This document shows positions 8,999 to 17,328 of a stretch of 64,000 nt of DNA, in pieces. The DNA is from Bradyrhizobium sp. Gha (GTDB taxonomy: Bacteria > Pseudomonadota > Alphaproteobacteria > Rhizobiales > Xanthobacteraceae). Position 1 is the first letter of the stretch. The number at the start of each line of letters is the position of its first letter. Made by a program: the position numbers and the translations under genes. Location of the stretch: the NCBI RefSeq assembly GCF_900113735.1, contig NZ_FOQM01000028.1, positions 44,457 through 108,456 of the forward strand. Reading direction: 5' to 3'. Under the pieces are notes generated by a model. The model was not told where the DNA came from. It was given only the letters and a program-made list of their open reading frames with translations, and searched no databases.

Positions 8999-9713
8999 TG
9001 TTCTCGTCACCGGCGGCAGCCGCGGCATTGGTCTTGCGATCGGCAAGCGCCTGGTGGGTGCCGGCTACAACGTGATTGCAGCCGCGCGGCGCGAGAGCGA
9101 CGAGCTCAAGGCCGCGATCGGCGTCTCCGAGGGGCGACTGCATTTCCGCGCCTGCGACCTCGCCGCGATCGACGCGATCCCGGCTTTCGCAAAGCTCGTC
9201 CGCGACGAGTTCGGTCCGACCTACGGACTCGTCAACAATGCCGGCCTCGGCACCGAGGGGCTGCTCGCGACCATGCACAATTCGCAGATCGAGGCGCTGG
9301 TGCAGCTCAACGTGCTGTCGCCGATCATCCTCACCAAATATGTCGCGCGTCAGATGATGGCCGATGGCGCCGGCCGCATCATCAACATCTCCTCGATCAT
9401 CGCGACGACAGGCTATAATGGCCTGTCGGTCTACGGCGCGACCAAGGCTGCTGCCACCGGCTTCACCCGCTCGCTCGCGCGCGAAGTCGGCAAGCTCGGC
9501 ATCACCGTGAACGCGATCGCGCCCGGATTCATCGATACCGAGCTCACGCATAATCTCTCCGACGACGGCCGCAAGCGGATCGCCAGCCGCAGCGCGCTGC
9601 GCCGCCTGCCGGAGACCGACGACGTCGCGCGCATGGTGGAATATCTGCTCGGCGAGGGCGGTCGCAACGTGACAGGTACGGTGTTCACGATCGACGCCGG
9701 CAATACGGCGTAA
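8991..9713 (+). CDS. SDR-family reductase, FabG-like 3-oxoacyl-[ACP] reductase
   Basis: The 240-residue classical short-chain dehydrogenase has TGGSRGIG (residues 7-14) for NAD(P) binding, NNAG in the middle and the catalytic set Ser (INISSI, near 133), Tyr (VYGATK, near 148) and Lys (near 152). The C-terminal segment NAIAPGFIDTEL is the FabG signature. ATG 8991 overlaps the ligase stop by 8 bases (ATGCATAA), indicating coupled expression. It probably reduces a 3-oxoacyl group carried on the cassette ACP. Generic SDR activity on another substrate cannot be excluded. Confidence 0.87.
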   Translation: MHNVLVTGGSRGIGLAIGKRLVGAGYNVIAAARRESDELKAAIGVSEGRLHFRACDLAAIDAIPAFAKLVRDEFGPTYGLVNNAGLGTEGLLATMHNSQIEALVQLNVLSPIILTKYVARQMMADGAGRIINISSIIATTGYNGLSVYGATKAAATGFTRSLAREVGKLGITVNAIAPGFIDTELTHNLSDDGRKRIASRSALRRLPETDDVARMVEYLLGEGGRNVTGTVFTIDAGNTA

Positions 9714-9839
9714 CCGGAGCCCGGCGGACACAATTGCCTTGATCTGGCCCGATGACATCATGCCGGATTTGGTCGTAAGATGCCGCGTCATCGAATGCGT
9801 TACGTCAATCGAACTGCCCTAAACGACAGGGAGCAGTCC

Positions 9840-10040
9840 ATGGCCTCTCGAAGTCTCGGCCAAACGCCTATGGAGCCGTCGCCCGCGAAACTGGACGACG
9901 CGCGCTGCCCGCCGATGTCGCATCAAAACTCCGGCGGCCACGGCCATGAAATGTACCCGCAGCAATTCGTGCGGCTGATCGGCTGTCATGACACGCCGGC
10001 GTCAAGCTTGCGCAAGTGCCAGGACGAGAAGCTGCACTAA
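9840..10040 (+). CDS. Small hypothetical protein, 66 residues
   Basis: ATG 9840 is preceded at good distance by CAGGGAG, and the frame stays open to TAA at 10038-10040. The product (beginning MASRSLGQTPMEPSPAKLDD) is polar, with several His, Cys and Met residues (RCPPMSHQNSGGHGHEMYPQQF, then LIGCHDTPAS) that could bind metal. It has no signal peptide or membrane segment. I do not recognise a family. The upstream in-frame extension to 9780 lacks a ribosome-binding site. Confidence 0.45.
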   Translation: MASRSLGQTPMEPSPAKLDDARCPPMSHQNSGGHGHEMYPQQFVRLIGCHDTPASSLRKCQDEKLH

Positions 10041-10213
10041 CGCGCTAGCCCGCGACATTGCCGACGAACGGCGCCGGGCCAGCCTGCTCCGGCATCTTGT
10101 TGTCGTCGTCCATTTCAGCCAATGATGCCTTGTTGCTCGGGAAAGCCGGCAGGTGAACCCCGATCGATCTCGCCCCGTATCTGTTCTCGTGCAAACCTGA
10201 CCGGCTTCCTGCG

Positions 10214-11365
10214 ATGACAGCCGACTCCTTTTACGGCAGCATCCCCGTTTTCCGGGGCTTCACCCAGCTGATGGAGCCGAAACTCTATTCGCCGCTGCCG
10301 GACGACTGGAGCGTCGGTGTCGCCGACATCGTCGATTCCACCAAGGCGATCGCGGCGCAGCGCTACAAGGCAGTCAACATGGCCGGCGCCGCCGTGATCG
10401 CGGCGGTGACGAATGCGCTCGAGGGACGCGAATTTCCCTTCGTGTTCGGCGGCGACGGCGCGAGCTTTGCGGTCGCGCCCGGCGAGCTCGAAGCCGCTCG
10501 CGAAGCTTTGGCTGCGACGGCGACCTGGGTCCGGGAAGACCTCGACCTGAAGATGCGCGTCGCGCTGGTGCCGGTGAGTGCCATCCGCGCAAAAGGTCTC
10601 GACGTGCGCGTCGCGCGTTTCGGTCCGTCGGCCAACCTGTCCTATGCGATGTTCTCCGGCGGTGGGCTCGCCTTCGCCGACGCCGCGATGAAGCGTGGCG
10701 AGTTCGCCGTCGCTGAGGCGCCCGGGGGGACGCAGCCCGATCTTTCCGGCCTGTCCTGCCGCTTCGAGTTGATGCCGGCCTCGCGCGGGCTGATTCTGTC
10801 GGTGCTGGTAATGCCCGCGCGCGACGCCGATCCGCTGGCGTTCCGAAGAGTGATCGAGGACATCATCCATCTGGTCGAGCGCAGTCCGGATGCGGGGCGT
10901 CCCGTGCCGCCGCAGGGGCCGCCGCTGAAATGGCCGCCGCAGGGGCTGGACTACGAGGCACGGGCGATCCGGGGAGGCTCGTTGCTCAAGCGCCGCGCAG
11001 GCCTGCTCGCCTATACGTTCTTTGCTTATGTCCTGATGCGCTTCGACATCAAGGCCGGCGGCTTCCTGCCGAAAGTCTACAAGCGCCAGGTGGTCGAGAA
11101 TTCCGACTTCCGCAAATATGACGACGGCCTGCGCATGATTCTCGACTGCACGCCGGAGCTCGAACGCGCCTTGAGCGATCGTCTCGTCGCCGCTGCGCGC
11201 GACGGCATCGTGCGCTATGGGCTCTATCAGCAGGATGCCGCGATGATGACCTGCTTCACGCCCTCGGCGTTGCGGAGCGACCACGTTCACTTCATCGACG
11301 GTGCGCGCGGCGGTTACGCGTCGGCGGCCGCGGCACTCAAGGCGATGATGGCGGCTGCGAGCTAG
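10214..11365 (+). CDS. DUF3095 family protein
   Basis: This 383-residue cytosolic protein begins SFYGSIPVFRGFTQLMEPKLY. It contains VADIVDSTKAIAAQRYKAVNM and PFVFGGDGASFAV, then KRGEFAVAEA and FDIKAGGFLPKVYKRQV. These blocks match DUF3095. The first half resembles a class III nucleotide-cyclase fold (an Asp in DIVDST and an Asp in GGDGA, in the positions of the two metal ligands), and members are often labelled adenylate cyclase. Catalytic activity is not established from sequence. It converges with the DUF2147 gene, their stop codons overlapping by four bases. Confidence 0.82.
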   Translation: MTADSFYGSIPVFRGFTQLMEPKLYSPLPDDWSVGVADIVDSTKAIAAQRYKAVNMAGAAVIAAVTNALEGREFPFVFGGDGASFAVAPGELEAAREALAATATWVREDLDLKMRVALVPVSAIRAKGLDVRVARFGPSANLSYAMFSGGGLAFADAAMKRGEFAVAEAPGGTQPDLSGLSCRFELMPASRGLILSVLVMPARDADPLAFRRVIEDIIHLVERSPDAGRPVPPQGPPLKWPPQGLDYEARAIRGGSLLKRRAGLLAYTFFAYVLMRFDIKAGGFLPKVYKRQVVENSDFRKYDDGLRMILDCTPELERALSDRLVAAARDGIVRYGLYQQDAAMMTCFTPSALRSDHVHFIDGARGGYASAAAALKAMMAAAS

Positions 11366-11802
11366 TGTTCCGCGCGCGTCCAGGTCTCGCCGCCGCAGAG
11401 CGCGCCGACGCAGCCTTCGACGCGCAGCGTCTCTGCCCCGGTCACGGTGATGCTGCTCGCATAGGTGCTGCCGTCATCGGCATTGTAGATCTGGCCCGAC
11501 CATTTGTTCGATCCTGCCGGCTGCATGCCGGAGAATAATGGCAGGCCGATCATCGAGCGCTTGGCGAGCGTGGGATTGGGATTCTTGCTGTCGGTTGCGG
11601 GCTGGCCGGTCGCGGTGTCGTACGGCTCTTTCAGCCAGATGATGACGCCGCAGAGGCCGCCGCCGCATTTGCTGATTTTCACGCGGGCATCGCCCGCCTG
11701 GGTCAGCCAGGTCCCGCTCGCGCCGGCGCTCTGTGCATGGGTGGCCGGTGCGCTGGACAGCGCAGCCAGAAGGGCGGTGAGAGCGGCAAATCTGCGGGAC
11801 AT
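11362..11802 (-). CDS. DUF2147 family secreted protein
   Basis: The 146-residue product starts at 11802, just after a CCCTCC-complement ribosome-binding site (GGAGGG), and begins with a signal peptide ending near THAQS. The mature domain reads GTWLTQAGDARVKISKCGGGLCG, IIWLKEPYDTATG and KWSGQIYNADDGSTYAS, finishing LCGGETWTRAEH. This is the small beta-barrel DUF2147 domain, with conserved Cys pairs. The family is exported and its function is unknown. Seventeen upstream in-frame residues were excluded as untranslated. Confidence 0.85.
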   Translation of the reverse strand: MSRRFAALTALLAALSSAPATHAQSAGASGTWLTQAGDARVKISKCGGGLCGVIIWLKEPYDTATGQPATDSKNPNPTLAKRSMIGLPLFSGMQPAGSNKWSGQIYNADDGSTYASSITVTGAETLRVEGCVGALCGGETWTRAEH

Positions 11803-11937
11803 GGGAGGGGGCCTCGGAATGGAGTGCCTCCAATAGCAGTATTTTCGAGCCATGCAACGTCTGATGGAATCACATTGTTGCGTTCATTTGCCCCAGGGCT
11901 GCAGGTGGCCGAGGCCGCCGTCGAAAACCTCTGGCTC

Positions 11938-12465
11938 TCACCAGGGCAGGCCGCAGAGGTCGATGGTGCCGAGCGTCGGCGCGCGCACGATGTTGAAGAC
12001 GTAAGGCGCCATGACATCGAAGCGGATTCGCCCTTCAGGCTGCCTGCAATAGACTTCGCCCTTGAAAGGCAGCCAGCTGCGGGCCTCGTAGAACGCGAAA
12101 TTGTGCGGTTCGCAGAACAGGATCGCGAAGCGAACCGCCTCGTTGGCGCGCATGGTGTGAACGGCGGCGTCGATCGCCATGGTCGCATAACCTCTGTTGC
12201 GGCGGTCCTCGCGCGTGCAGACGCCGCCGATGCCGCCGACATGCGTCTTCTGTCCATTCCAGGTGATGGTGCGGAAATAGATGCCGACATGGCAGACGAG
12301 GCCGTCCTCGGGCGTCTCGATCAGCACACGCAAATCGGCATTGGCCCATTTGAGGTGGCCCCAGGGCCGCTTCGCGACCATGTCAGGTGCCCAGACCGCC
12401 TGATGCAGCGGCTTGGCGATCGGCCACGAGGCGTCGCCGTTCAAAATGTCGATTTCGATACTCAT
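11938..12465 (-). CDS. GNAT-family N-acetyltransferase
   Basis: The 175-residue protein has a GNAT core: the acceptor-side strand HVGIYFRTITWNGQKTHVGGIGGVCT leads into motif A (REDRRNRGYATMAIDAAV), which follows the R/Q-x-x-G-x-G/A acetyl-CoA pyrophosphate loop. A later segment, AILFCEPHNFAFYEARSW, is motif B-like. The arrangement (VCHVGI, then the Gly-rich strand) recalls NodA-type acyltransferases in general layout, but the specific NodA residues are not seen. The substrate is unknown. The gene stands alone between convergent or divergent neighbours. Confidence 0.72.
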   Translation of the reverse strand: MSIEIDILNGDASWPIAKPLHQAVWAPDMVAKRPWGHLKWANADLRVLIETPEDGLVCHVGIYFRTITWNGQKTHVGGIGGVCTREDRRNRGYATMAIDAAVHTMRANEAVRFAILFCEPHNFAFYEARSWLPFKGEVYCRQPEGRIRFDVMAPYVFNIVRAPTLGTIDLCGLPW

Positions 12466-12698
12466 GGCTCTGCCTCGTCCCGGCCTCGATGGTGCATTCG
12501 TTCTGTCATAACCGCTTCAAAGGCAACGATATTTTGCAGCACATCAGGGCTGACATCCACTTGCCTGCGGCGAACTTGTACAAATCGGCCCGCGCGATCG
12601 CATCGCGCCTTTCGCAAATTGGCGGTATTTAACGGCGCAGGAACCTTCTATAAGGGGTCACCGTTAGATGTTCCCCACCAAGTTGCGGACAAGAACCC

Positions 12699-13295
12699 AT
12701 GACCTTTACGCTGCCCCCACTCCCTTACGCCTATGACGCCCTCGGCCAGTTCATGTCGAAGGAGACGCTGGAATTCCACCACGACAAGCATCATCAGGCC
12801 TACGTCACCAACGGCAACAACGCGCTCAAGGGCACCGAATGGGAAGGCAAGTCCCTTGAGGAGATCGTCAAGGGCTCGTTCGGCAAGAATCCCGCGGTGT
12901 TCAACAATGCCGGCCAGCACTACAACCACATCCACTTCTGGAGCTGGATGAAGCCCAATGGCGGCGGCAGCAAGCTGCCGGGCAAGCTCGAGAAGAAGAT
13001 CAACGAAGACCTCGGCGGCCTCGAAAAGTTCAAGACCGACTTCCAGGCCGCGGGCGTGGGCCAGTTCGGCTCCGGCTGGTGCTGGCTGTCCGTGAAGAAC
13101 GGCAAGCTCGAAATCTCCAAGACCGCGAATGGCGAGAATCCGCTGGTGCACGGCGCCACGCCCATCCTCGGCTGCGACGTCTGGGAGCACTCCTACTACA
13201 TCGACTATCGCAACCGCCGTCCTGATTATCTCAAGGCGTTCGTCGAGAACCTCGTGAACTGGGAATACGTCGAGTCCCTGTTCGAGAAGGCGTAA
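12699..13295 (+). CDS. sodB: Superoxide dismutase, Fe/Mn type
   Basis: The 198-residue enzyme has the metal ligands of the Fe/Mn family: His27 in LEFHHDKHHQAYV, a second His in HYNHIHFWSWM, and Asp and His in CDVWEHSYYIDYRN. It has full family length and no signal peptide, so it is cytosolic. It converts superoxide to oxygen and hydrogen peroxide. GAGQFGSGW-type motifs (here GVGQFGSGWCWL) occur in both metal types, so Fe versus Mn is not resolved. It is monocistronic, followed by a dispersed palindrome and a strong terminator at 13395. Confidence 0.95.
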   Translation: MTFTLPPLPYAYDALGQFMSKETLEFHHDKHHQAYVTNGNNALKGTEWEGKSLEEIVKGSFGKNPAVFNNAGQHYNHIHFWSWMKPNGGGSKLPGKLEKKINEDLGGLEKFKTDFQAAGVGQFGSGWCWLSVKNGKLEISKTANGENPLVHGATPILGCDVWEHSYYIDYRNRRPDYLKAFVENLVNWEYVESLFEKA

Positions 13296-13304
13296 GCTTT
13301 ACTC

Positions 13305-13384
13305 CGTCATTCCGGGATGGTGCGTTAGCACCAGACCCGGAATTTCGAGATTCCAGGTTCGGCTTCGCCGTCCCGGAATGACGG
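13305..13384. repeat. Dispersed palindrome, CGTCATTCCGGGATGG type
   Basis: The unit opens CGTCATTCCGGGATGG and closes CGTCCCGGAATGACGG. The outer arms are complementary, with a GGTTCGGCTTCGCCG mini-hairpin inside. It sits directly after the sodB stop codon. It looks like a REP-like or MITE-like Bradyrhizobium intergenic element, distinct from the GAGGAGC family. Confidence 0.75.
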
Positions 13385-13394
13385 GAAGCAGCAA

Positions 13395-13424
13395 AGGCGG
13401 TCGCATAGCAGCGACCGCCTTTTT
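13395..13424 (+). terminator. Rho-independent terminator after sodB
   Basis: AGGCGGTCGC pairs with GCGACCGCCT around the loop ATAGCA, and TTTT follows at once. The stem has ten perfect pairs. It should end sodB transcription and insulate it from the zinc operon that follows. Confidence 0.88.
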
Positions 13425-13464
13425 GCTGCAGAAAGCGTCCCGGGGGCAGGCATGGACAGACGTA

Positions 13465-13481
13465 ATGTTATAATATAACAT
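13465..13481. promoter_or_regulatory. Zur box overlapping the -10 element of the zinc operon
   Basis: ATGTTATAATATAACAT is a perfect dyad around one central base. It matches the Zur consensus TGTTATANTATAACA exactly. A TATAAT hexamer lies inside it (13469-13474), so zinc-loaded Zur would block RNA polymerase. It is the only such site seen in the window and lies 8 bases before the first codon of a His-rich protein and ZnuCBA. Confidence 0.9.
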
Positions 13482-13489
13482 CCTTAGCC

Positions 13490-13714
13490 ATGGTTCCCGC
13501 CGCGTCCCACAGCCACAATCACGGCCATTCCCACGACCATGCGCATTCGCACGGGCACGACCACAGCCACGCCCATGTCCACGATGCAGCCTCTCCACAT
13601 CCGGCCCAGGACGCGCCCTGGTCGATCCTGCGCATGACGGCGGCAGGCCGCCTTTCGGCCGCTGCCGCCGTCTGTGCCGCGCTCTGGGTTGTCGTCTGGC
13701 TGGCGATGAGGTGA
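13490..13714 (+). CDS. Small His-rich single-pass membrane protein of the zinc operon
   Basis: This 74-residue peptide has an N-terminal half made largely of His-Asp/Ser/Gly repeats (SHSHNHGHSHDHAHSHGHDH and onward, residues 6-32) and a C-terminal membrane helix (LSAAAAVCAALWVVVWLAM). The His stretch should bind zinc or a similar metal. The start codon lies only 8 bases after the Zur box, with no Shine-Dalgarno, so a leaderless or nearly leaderless mRNA is likely. It precedes znuC by 2 bases. It could be a metal buffer or a feeder for ZnuB, whose partner ZnuA lacks a His-rich loop. I know no named family for it. Confidence 0.75.
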   Translation: MVPAASHSHNHGHSHDHAHSHGHDHSHAHVHDAASPHPAQDAPWSILRMTAAGRLSAAAAVCAALWVVVWLAMR

Positions 13715-13716
13715 CC

Positions 13717-14472
13717 ATGGCAGCGCTGCACTTTCACAACGTCACGCTCGGCTATGACCGCCATCCGGCGGTGCACCATCTCAATGGCGAGGTCGCATCG
13801 GGCGCGCTGGTCGCCGTGATCGGCCCCAACGGTGCCGGCAAGTCGACGCTGCTGCGTGGCATCGTCGGCATCCTCAAACCGCTCGACGGCAGCATCCATC
13901 TCGGGCTGCTGGACGCCCGCGACATCGCCTATCTGCCGCAGAGCGCGGACATCGACCGCAGCTTCCCGATCTCGGTGTTCGATTTCGTCGGCACTGGACT
14001 TTGGCGCGGGACCGGCCTGTTCGGCGGGATCGGCAAGGCCGCGCGTGCAAAGATCCTGCGTGCGATCGCCGCCGTCGGCCTCAATGGTTTCGAGAACCGC
14101 CCCATTGGCACGCTCTCCGGCGGCCAGATGCAGCGCGTGCTGTTCGCGCGCGTGCTGCTCCAGGACGCCAGGCTGATCGTGCTCGACGAGCCCTTCAACG
14201 CCATCGACAGCAAGACCATTGCCGACCTGCTCGCACTGGTGAAGCATTGGCACGCCGAAGGCCGCACCGTGCTGGCCGCACTCCACGACATGGAGATGGT
14301 GCGCACGCATTTCACCGAGACGTTGATTTTGGCGCGCGGTCCGGTGGCATGGGGGCCGACGGCAGAGGTGCTGACGCCAGAGAATCTGATGGTCGCGATG
14401 CGGATGTGCGAGGCTTTTGACGACAGCGCGTCGGCCTGCGCGGCTGACGATGTCAGCTCGCGGGCGGCGTGA
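13717..14472 (+). CDS. znuC: Zinc ABC transporter ATP-binding protein ZnuC
   Basis: The 251-residue ABC ATPase has Walker A GPNGAGKST, a Q-loop (YLPQSADIDRSFP), the signature LSGGQMQRVLFAR and Walker B LIVLDEPFNAID, followed by the switch His in ALHDMEM. It belongs to the metal (Mn/Zn/Fe) uptake class. ATG 13717 is preferred over a GTG at 13711 that overlaps the previous stop. It powers import through ZnuB, encoded 6 bases downstream. The C-terminal tail has several acidic residues and two Cys, which is not unusual. Confidence 0.93.
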   Translation: MAALHFHNVTLGYDRHPAVHHLNGEVASGALVAVIGPNGAGKSTLLRGIVGILKPLDGSIHLGLLDARDIAYLPQSADIDRSFPISVFDFVGTGLWRGTGLFGGIGKAARAKILRAIAAVGLNGFENRPIGTLSGGQMQRVLFARVLLQDARLIVLDEPFNAIDSKTIADLLALVKHWHAEGRTVLAALHDMEMVRTHFTETLILARGPVAWGPTAEVLTPENLMVAMRMCEAFDDSASACAADDVSSRAA

Positions 14473-14478
14473 CCGCAG

Positions 14479-15348
14479 ATGATCTATGACGCGCTGATCG
14501 GTCCGTTCACCGAATTCGAGTTCATGCGGCGCGCGCTTGCCGCAATCATCGCGCTGGCGCTGGCAGGCGCCCCGATCGGCGTGTTCCTGATGCTGCGGCG
14601 CATGAGCCTCGTCGGTGACGCCATGGCGCATGCGATCCTGCCCGGCGCCGCAATCGGCTTCCTGCTCTCCGGCCTCAATCTGTTCGCGATGACGGCCGGC
14701 GGATTGATCGCGGGTTTTGCGGTCGCAATCCTCGCCGGCGTGGTCGCGCGCTCGACCGGGCTGAAGGAGGACGCCTCGCTCGCGACCTTCTATCTGGCTT
14801 CGCTGGCGCTCGGCGTCACCATCGTCTCGATCAGGGGCACCAATATCGACCTGCTGCACGTGCTGTTCGGCAACATCCTGGCGATGGACGACCAGACGCT
14901 GCTCGTGGTCGCCTTCAACGCCACGGTGACGCTGCTGGTGCTCGCGGTGATCTATCGTCCTCTGGTGATCGAAAGCGTCGATCCCCTGTTTCTTCGCACC
15001 GTCAGCCGCGCCGGCGGCCCCGCGCATCTCGCCTTCCTCGCCCTCGTCGTCATCAACCTCGTCAACGGCTTTCAGGCGCTCGGCACGCTGCTGGCGGTCG
15101 GCCTGATGATCCTGCCGGCAGGCATCGCGCGGTTCTGGTCGCGCGATCTGACGGTGATGATCTGCATTGCTGTCGTCGTTGCCGCGCTCTCGGGCTATGC
15201 CGGCCTCGTATTGTCGTTCCAGACCCGCGTGCCGTCGGGCCCTGCGATCATTCTGGTCGCGACCGTGCTCTACATCGTCTCTGTCCTGTTCGGCCGCGTC
15301 GGCGGCATCGTCAGGCAGATGTTCCCCGGCCGGCATCTGGAGGCGTGA
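14479..15348 (+). CDS. znuB: Zinc ABC transporter permease ZnuB
   Basis: The 289-residue protein is almost wholly hydrophobic, with about eight membrane segments. It carries the ABC-3 family motif LMLRRMSLVGDAMAHAILPG (written here at its start; the Ser-Leu-x-Gly-Asp-Ala-x-x-His core is diagnostic) and LAVGLMILPAGIARFWSRDL near the end. It forms the channel for periplasmic zinc delivered by ZnuA. Its stop overlaps the start region of znuA, consistent with one transcript from the Zur-controlled promoter. Confidence 0.93.
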   Translation: MIYDALIGPFTEFEFMRRALAAIIALALAGAPIGVFLMLRRMSLVGDAMAHAILPGAAIGFLLSGLNLFAMTAGGLIAGFAVAILAGVVARSTGLKEDASLATFYLASLALGVTIVSIRGTNIDLLHVLFGNILAMDDQTLLVVAFNATVTLLVLAVIYRPLVIESVDPLFLRTVSRAGGPAHLAFLALVVINLVNGFQALGTLLAVGLMILPAGIARFWSRDLTVMICIAVVVAALSGYAGLVLSFQTRVPSGPAIILVATVLYIVSVLFGRVGGIVRQMFPGRHLEA

Positions 15349-15350
15349 CG

Positions 15351-16214
15351 ATGCGCTGCCTCCTGATGTATGCCTTGCTGCTGATCGCCTCGCCGTTGCA
15401 AGCCGCGGAGCGGCTCAATGTCGTCGCGAGCTTCTCGATCCTCGGCGACTTCGTCCGCACGATCGGTGGTGACAACATCAACCTGACGACGCTGGTCGGC
15501 CCTGACAGCGACGTGCACGTCTACACGCCCGCGCCCGGTGATGCGAAACGCATCACGGACGCAAAACTCGTCATCGTCAACGGGCTGGGGCTGGAGGGCT
15601 GGCTGCCGCGCCTGGTGCAGTCTTCCGGCGGCAAGGCGCAGATGGTCACCGCGACCGCCGGCATCGCGCCGTTGAAGCTTGGCTCGGCCGCCGATCCGCA
15701 CGCCTGGCAGTCCGTGCCGAACGCGAAGGTCTACGTCACCAATATCGCCAATGCGCTAATCACGGCGGCCCCGGATGACGCGGAATTTTTCCGCAGCCGG
15801 CTCAAAGCCTATCTGGAACAGCTCGACGCGCTCGACCATGAGGTCCGGGACGCCGTGGCTAAGATCCCCCCTGAGCGGCGCAAGGTGATCTCGACCCACG
15901 ATGCCTTCGGCTATTTCGCCGCCGAATATGGCATCCAGTTCATCGCGCCCCTGGGCGTCTCCACCGAAACCGAGCCCAGCGCGCGGGATATCGCCGCCAT
16001 CATCGGCCAGATCAAGGCCCAGAAAATCCCGGCGGTTTTTCTGGAAAATATCAGCGATGACCGCCTGATCCGGCGGATCGCGGCCGAGACCGGCGCAAAG
16101 GTCGGCGGGACCCTGATTTCGGACGGTTTGACCGGCGAAAAGGGGCCTGCACCCACTTACATTGACATGGTCAGGCACAATATAAAGGCCCTGACCAGCG
16201 CGCTTGACCATTAG
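15351..16214 (+). CDS. znuA: Zinc ABC transporter substrate-binding protein ZnuA
   Basis: The product of about 287 residues starts at ATG 15351 (a GTG at 15345 overlaps znuB) with a signal peptide ending near LQAAE. It is a cluster 9 metal-binding protein. Expected ligands are visible as His in DSDVHVYTP, His in ADPHAWQS, His in STHDAFGYF and Asp in LISDGLTG. A His at the third position favours zinc over manganese, where Glu is usual. The His-rich loop found in many ZnuA proteins is absent, while the operon encodes a separate His-rich membrane peptide. It captures zinc in the periplasm. Confidence 0.92.
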   Translation: MRCLLMYALLLIASPLQAAERLNVVASFSILGDFVRTIGGDNINLTTLVGPDSDVHVYTPAPGDAKRITDAKLVIVNGLGLEGWLPRLVQSSGGKAQMVTATAGIAPLKLGSAADPHAWQSVPNAKVYVTNIANALITAAPDDAEFFRSRLKAYLEQLDALDHEVRDAVAKIPPERRKVISTHDAFGYFAAEYGIQFIAPLGVSTETEPSARDIAAIIGQIKAQKIPAVFLENISDDRLIRRIAAETGAKVGGTLISDGLTGEKGPAPTYIDMVRHNIKALTSALDH

Positions 16215-16269
16215 GGCCGGGGCCACCCCGCCTGGCGTCGCGCGAAAAGCCCGATAGTCCGGAGTTGTT

Positions 16270-17328
16270 ATGCCTGAAGCGACCTCGCCAAAAATTCCCG
16301 TGACCGTCCTGACCGGCTATCTCGGTGCCGGCAAGACCACGCTCCTGAACCGCATTCTTTCGGAAAACCACGGCAAGAAATACGCCGTCATCGTCAACGA
16401 ATTCGGCGAGATCGGCATCGACAACGACCTCATCATCGGCGCCGATGAGGAAGTGTTCGAGATGAACAATGGCTGTATCTGCTGCACCGTGCGCGGCGAC
16501 CTCGTCCGCATCATGGACGGGTTGATGAAGCGCAAGGGCAAGTTCGACGCCATCATCGTCGAGACGACAGGCCTTGCCGATCCGGCGCCGGTCGCCCAGA
16601 CCTTCTTCGTCGACGAGGACGTGCAGAAGAACGCACGGCTCGATGCGGTCGTCACGGTCGCCGACGCCAAATGGCTGTCCGATCGTCTGAAGGACGCACC
16701 CGAAGCCAAGAACCAGATCGCGTTTGCCGACGTCATCGTGCTGAACAAGACCGATCTCGTCACCAAGCCCGAGCTTGCGGAAGTCGAGGCTCGCATCCGT
16801 GGCATCAACCCCTATGCGAAACTGCATCGCACCGAGCGCTGCTCGGTGGCGCTGGCCGACGTGCTCGATCGCGGCGCGTTCGATCTCGACCGCATCCTCG
16901 ATATCGAGCCTGATTTCCTGGCGGCCGACGATCATGATCACGACCATGATCATGATCACCATCACGGCCATGACCATCATCACCACCACGATCACGGCCA
17001 CGGCCACGGCCTAAAGCACTATCACGACGAGGACATGCAGTCGCTGTCGCTCAAGACCGACAAGCCGCTCGATCCAAATGTCTTCATGCCCTGGCTCCAG
17101 AACCTGGTGCAGGTCGAGGGCGGCAAGATCCTGCGCTCCAAGGGCATCCTCGCCTTCCATGACGACGACGACCGCTACGTGTTCCAGGGCGTCCACATGA
17201 TGCTGGAAGGTAACCACCAGCGGAAGTGGAAGGAGGGCGAGCCCCGCGAGAGCCGCCTCGTCTTCATCGGCCGTGAGTTGCCGGAAGAGCTCATTCGCAC
17301 TGGCTTCGAGAGCTGCATCGTCTCGTGA
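16270..17328 (+). CDS. CobW/COG0523-family GTPase, putative zinc metallochaperone
   Basis: The 352-residue G3E GTPase has Walker A GYLGAGKTT, the metal-binding CxCC motif (NGCICCTVRGDL), Walker B VETTGLADPAP and NKTD for guanine recognition. Between the GTPase and C-terminal CobW_C domains is a long His/Asp/Gly tract (16931-17013) suited to binding zinc. It lies 55 bases after znuA under the same Zur-box promoter. This context points to a zinc-allocation role (ZagA/ZigA-like) rather than cobalamin synthesis. Client proteins are not evident. The gene overlaps the next by one base. Confidence 0.9.
   Translation: MPEATSPKIPVTVLTGYLGAGKTTLLNRILSENHGKKYAVIVNEFGEIGIDNDLIIGADEEVFEMNNGCICCTVRGDLVRIMDGLMKRKGKFDAIIVETTGLADPAPVAQTFFVDEDVQKNARLDAVVTVADAKWLSDRLKDAPEAKNQIAFADVIVLNKTDLVTKPELAEVEARIRGINPYAKLHRTERCSVALADVLDRGAFDLDRILDIEPDFLAADDHDHDHDHDHHHGHDHHHHHDHGHGHGLKHYHDEDMQSLSLKTDKPLDPNVFMPWLQNLVQVEGGKILRSKGILAFHDDDDRYVFQGVHMMLEGNHQRKWKEGEPRESRLVFIGRELPEELIRTGFESCIVS

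Noticed and set aside
13301..13385. Possible CRISPR or phage remnant from repeated palindromes
   Set aside because: The palindromes are single, scattered, lack regular spacers and no cas genes are present; they behave as intergenic dispersed repeats.
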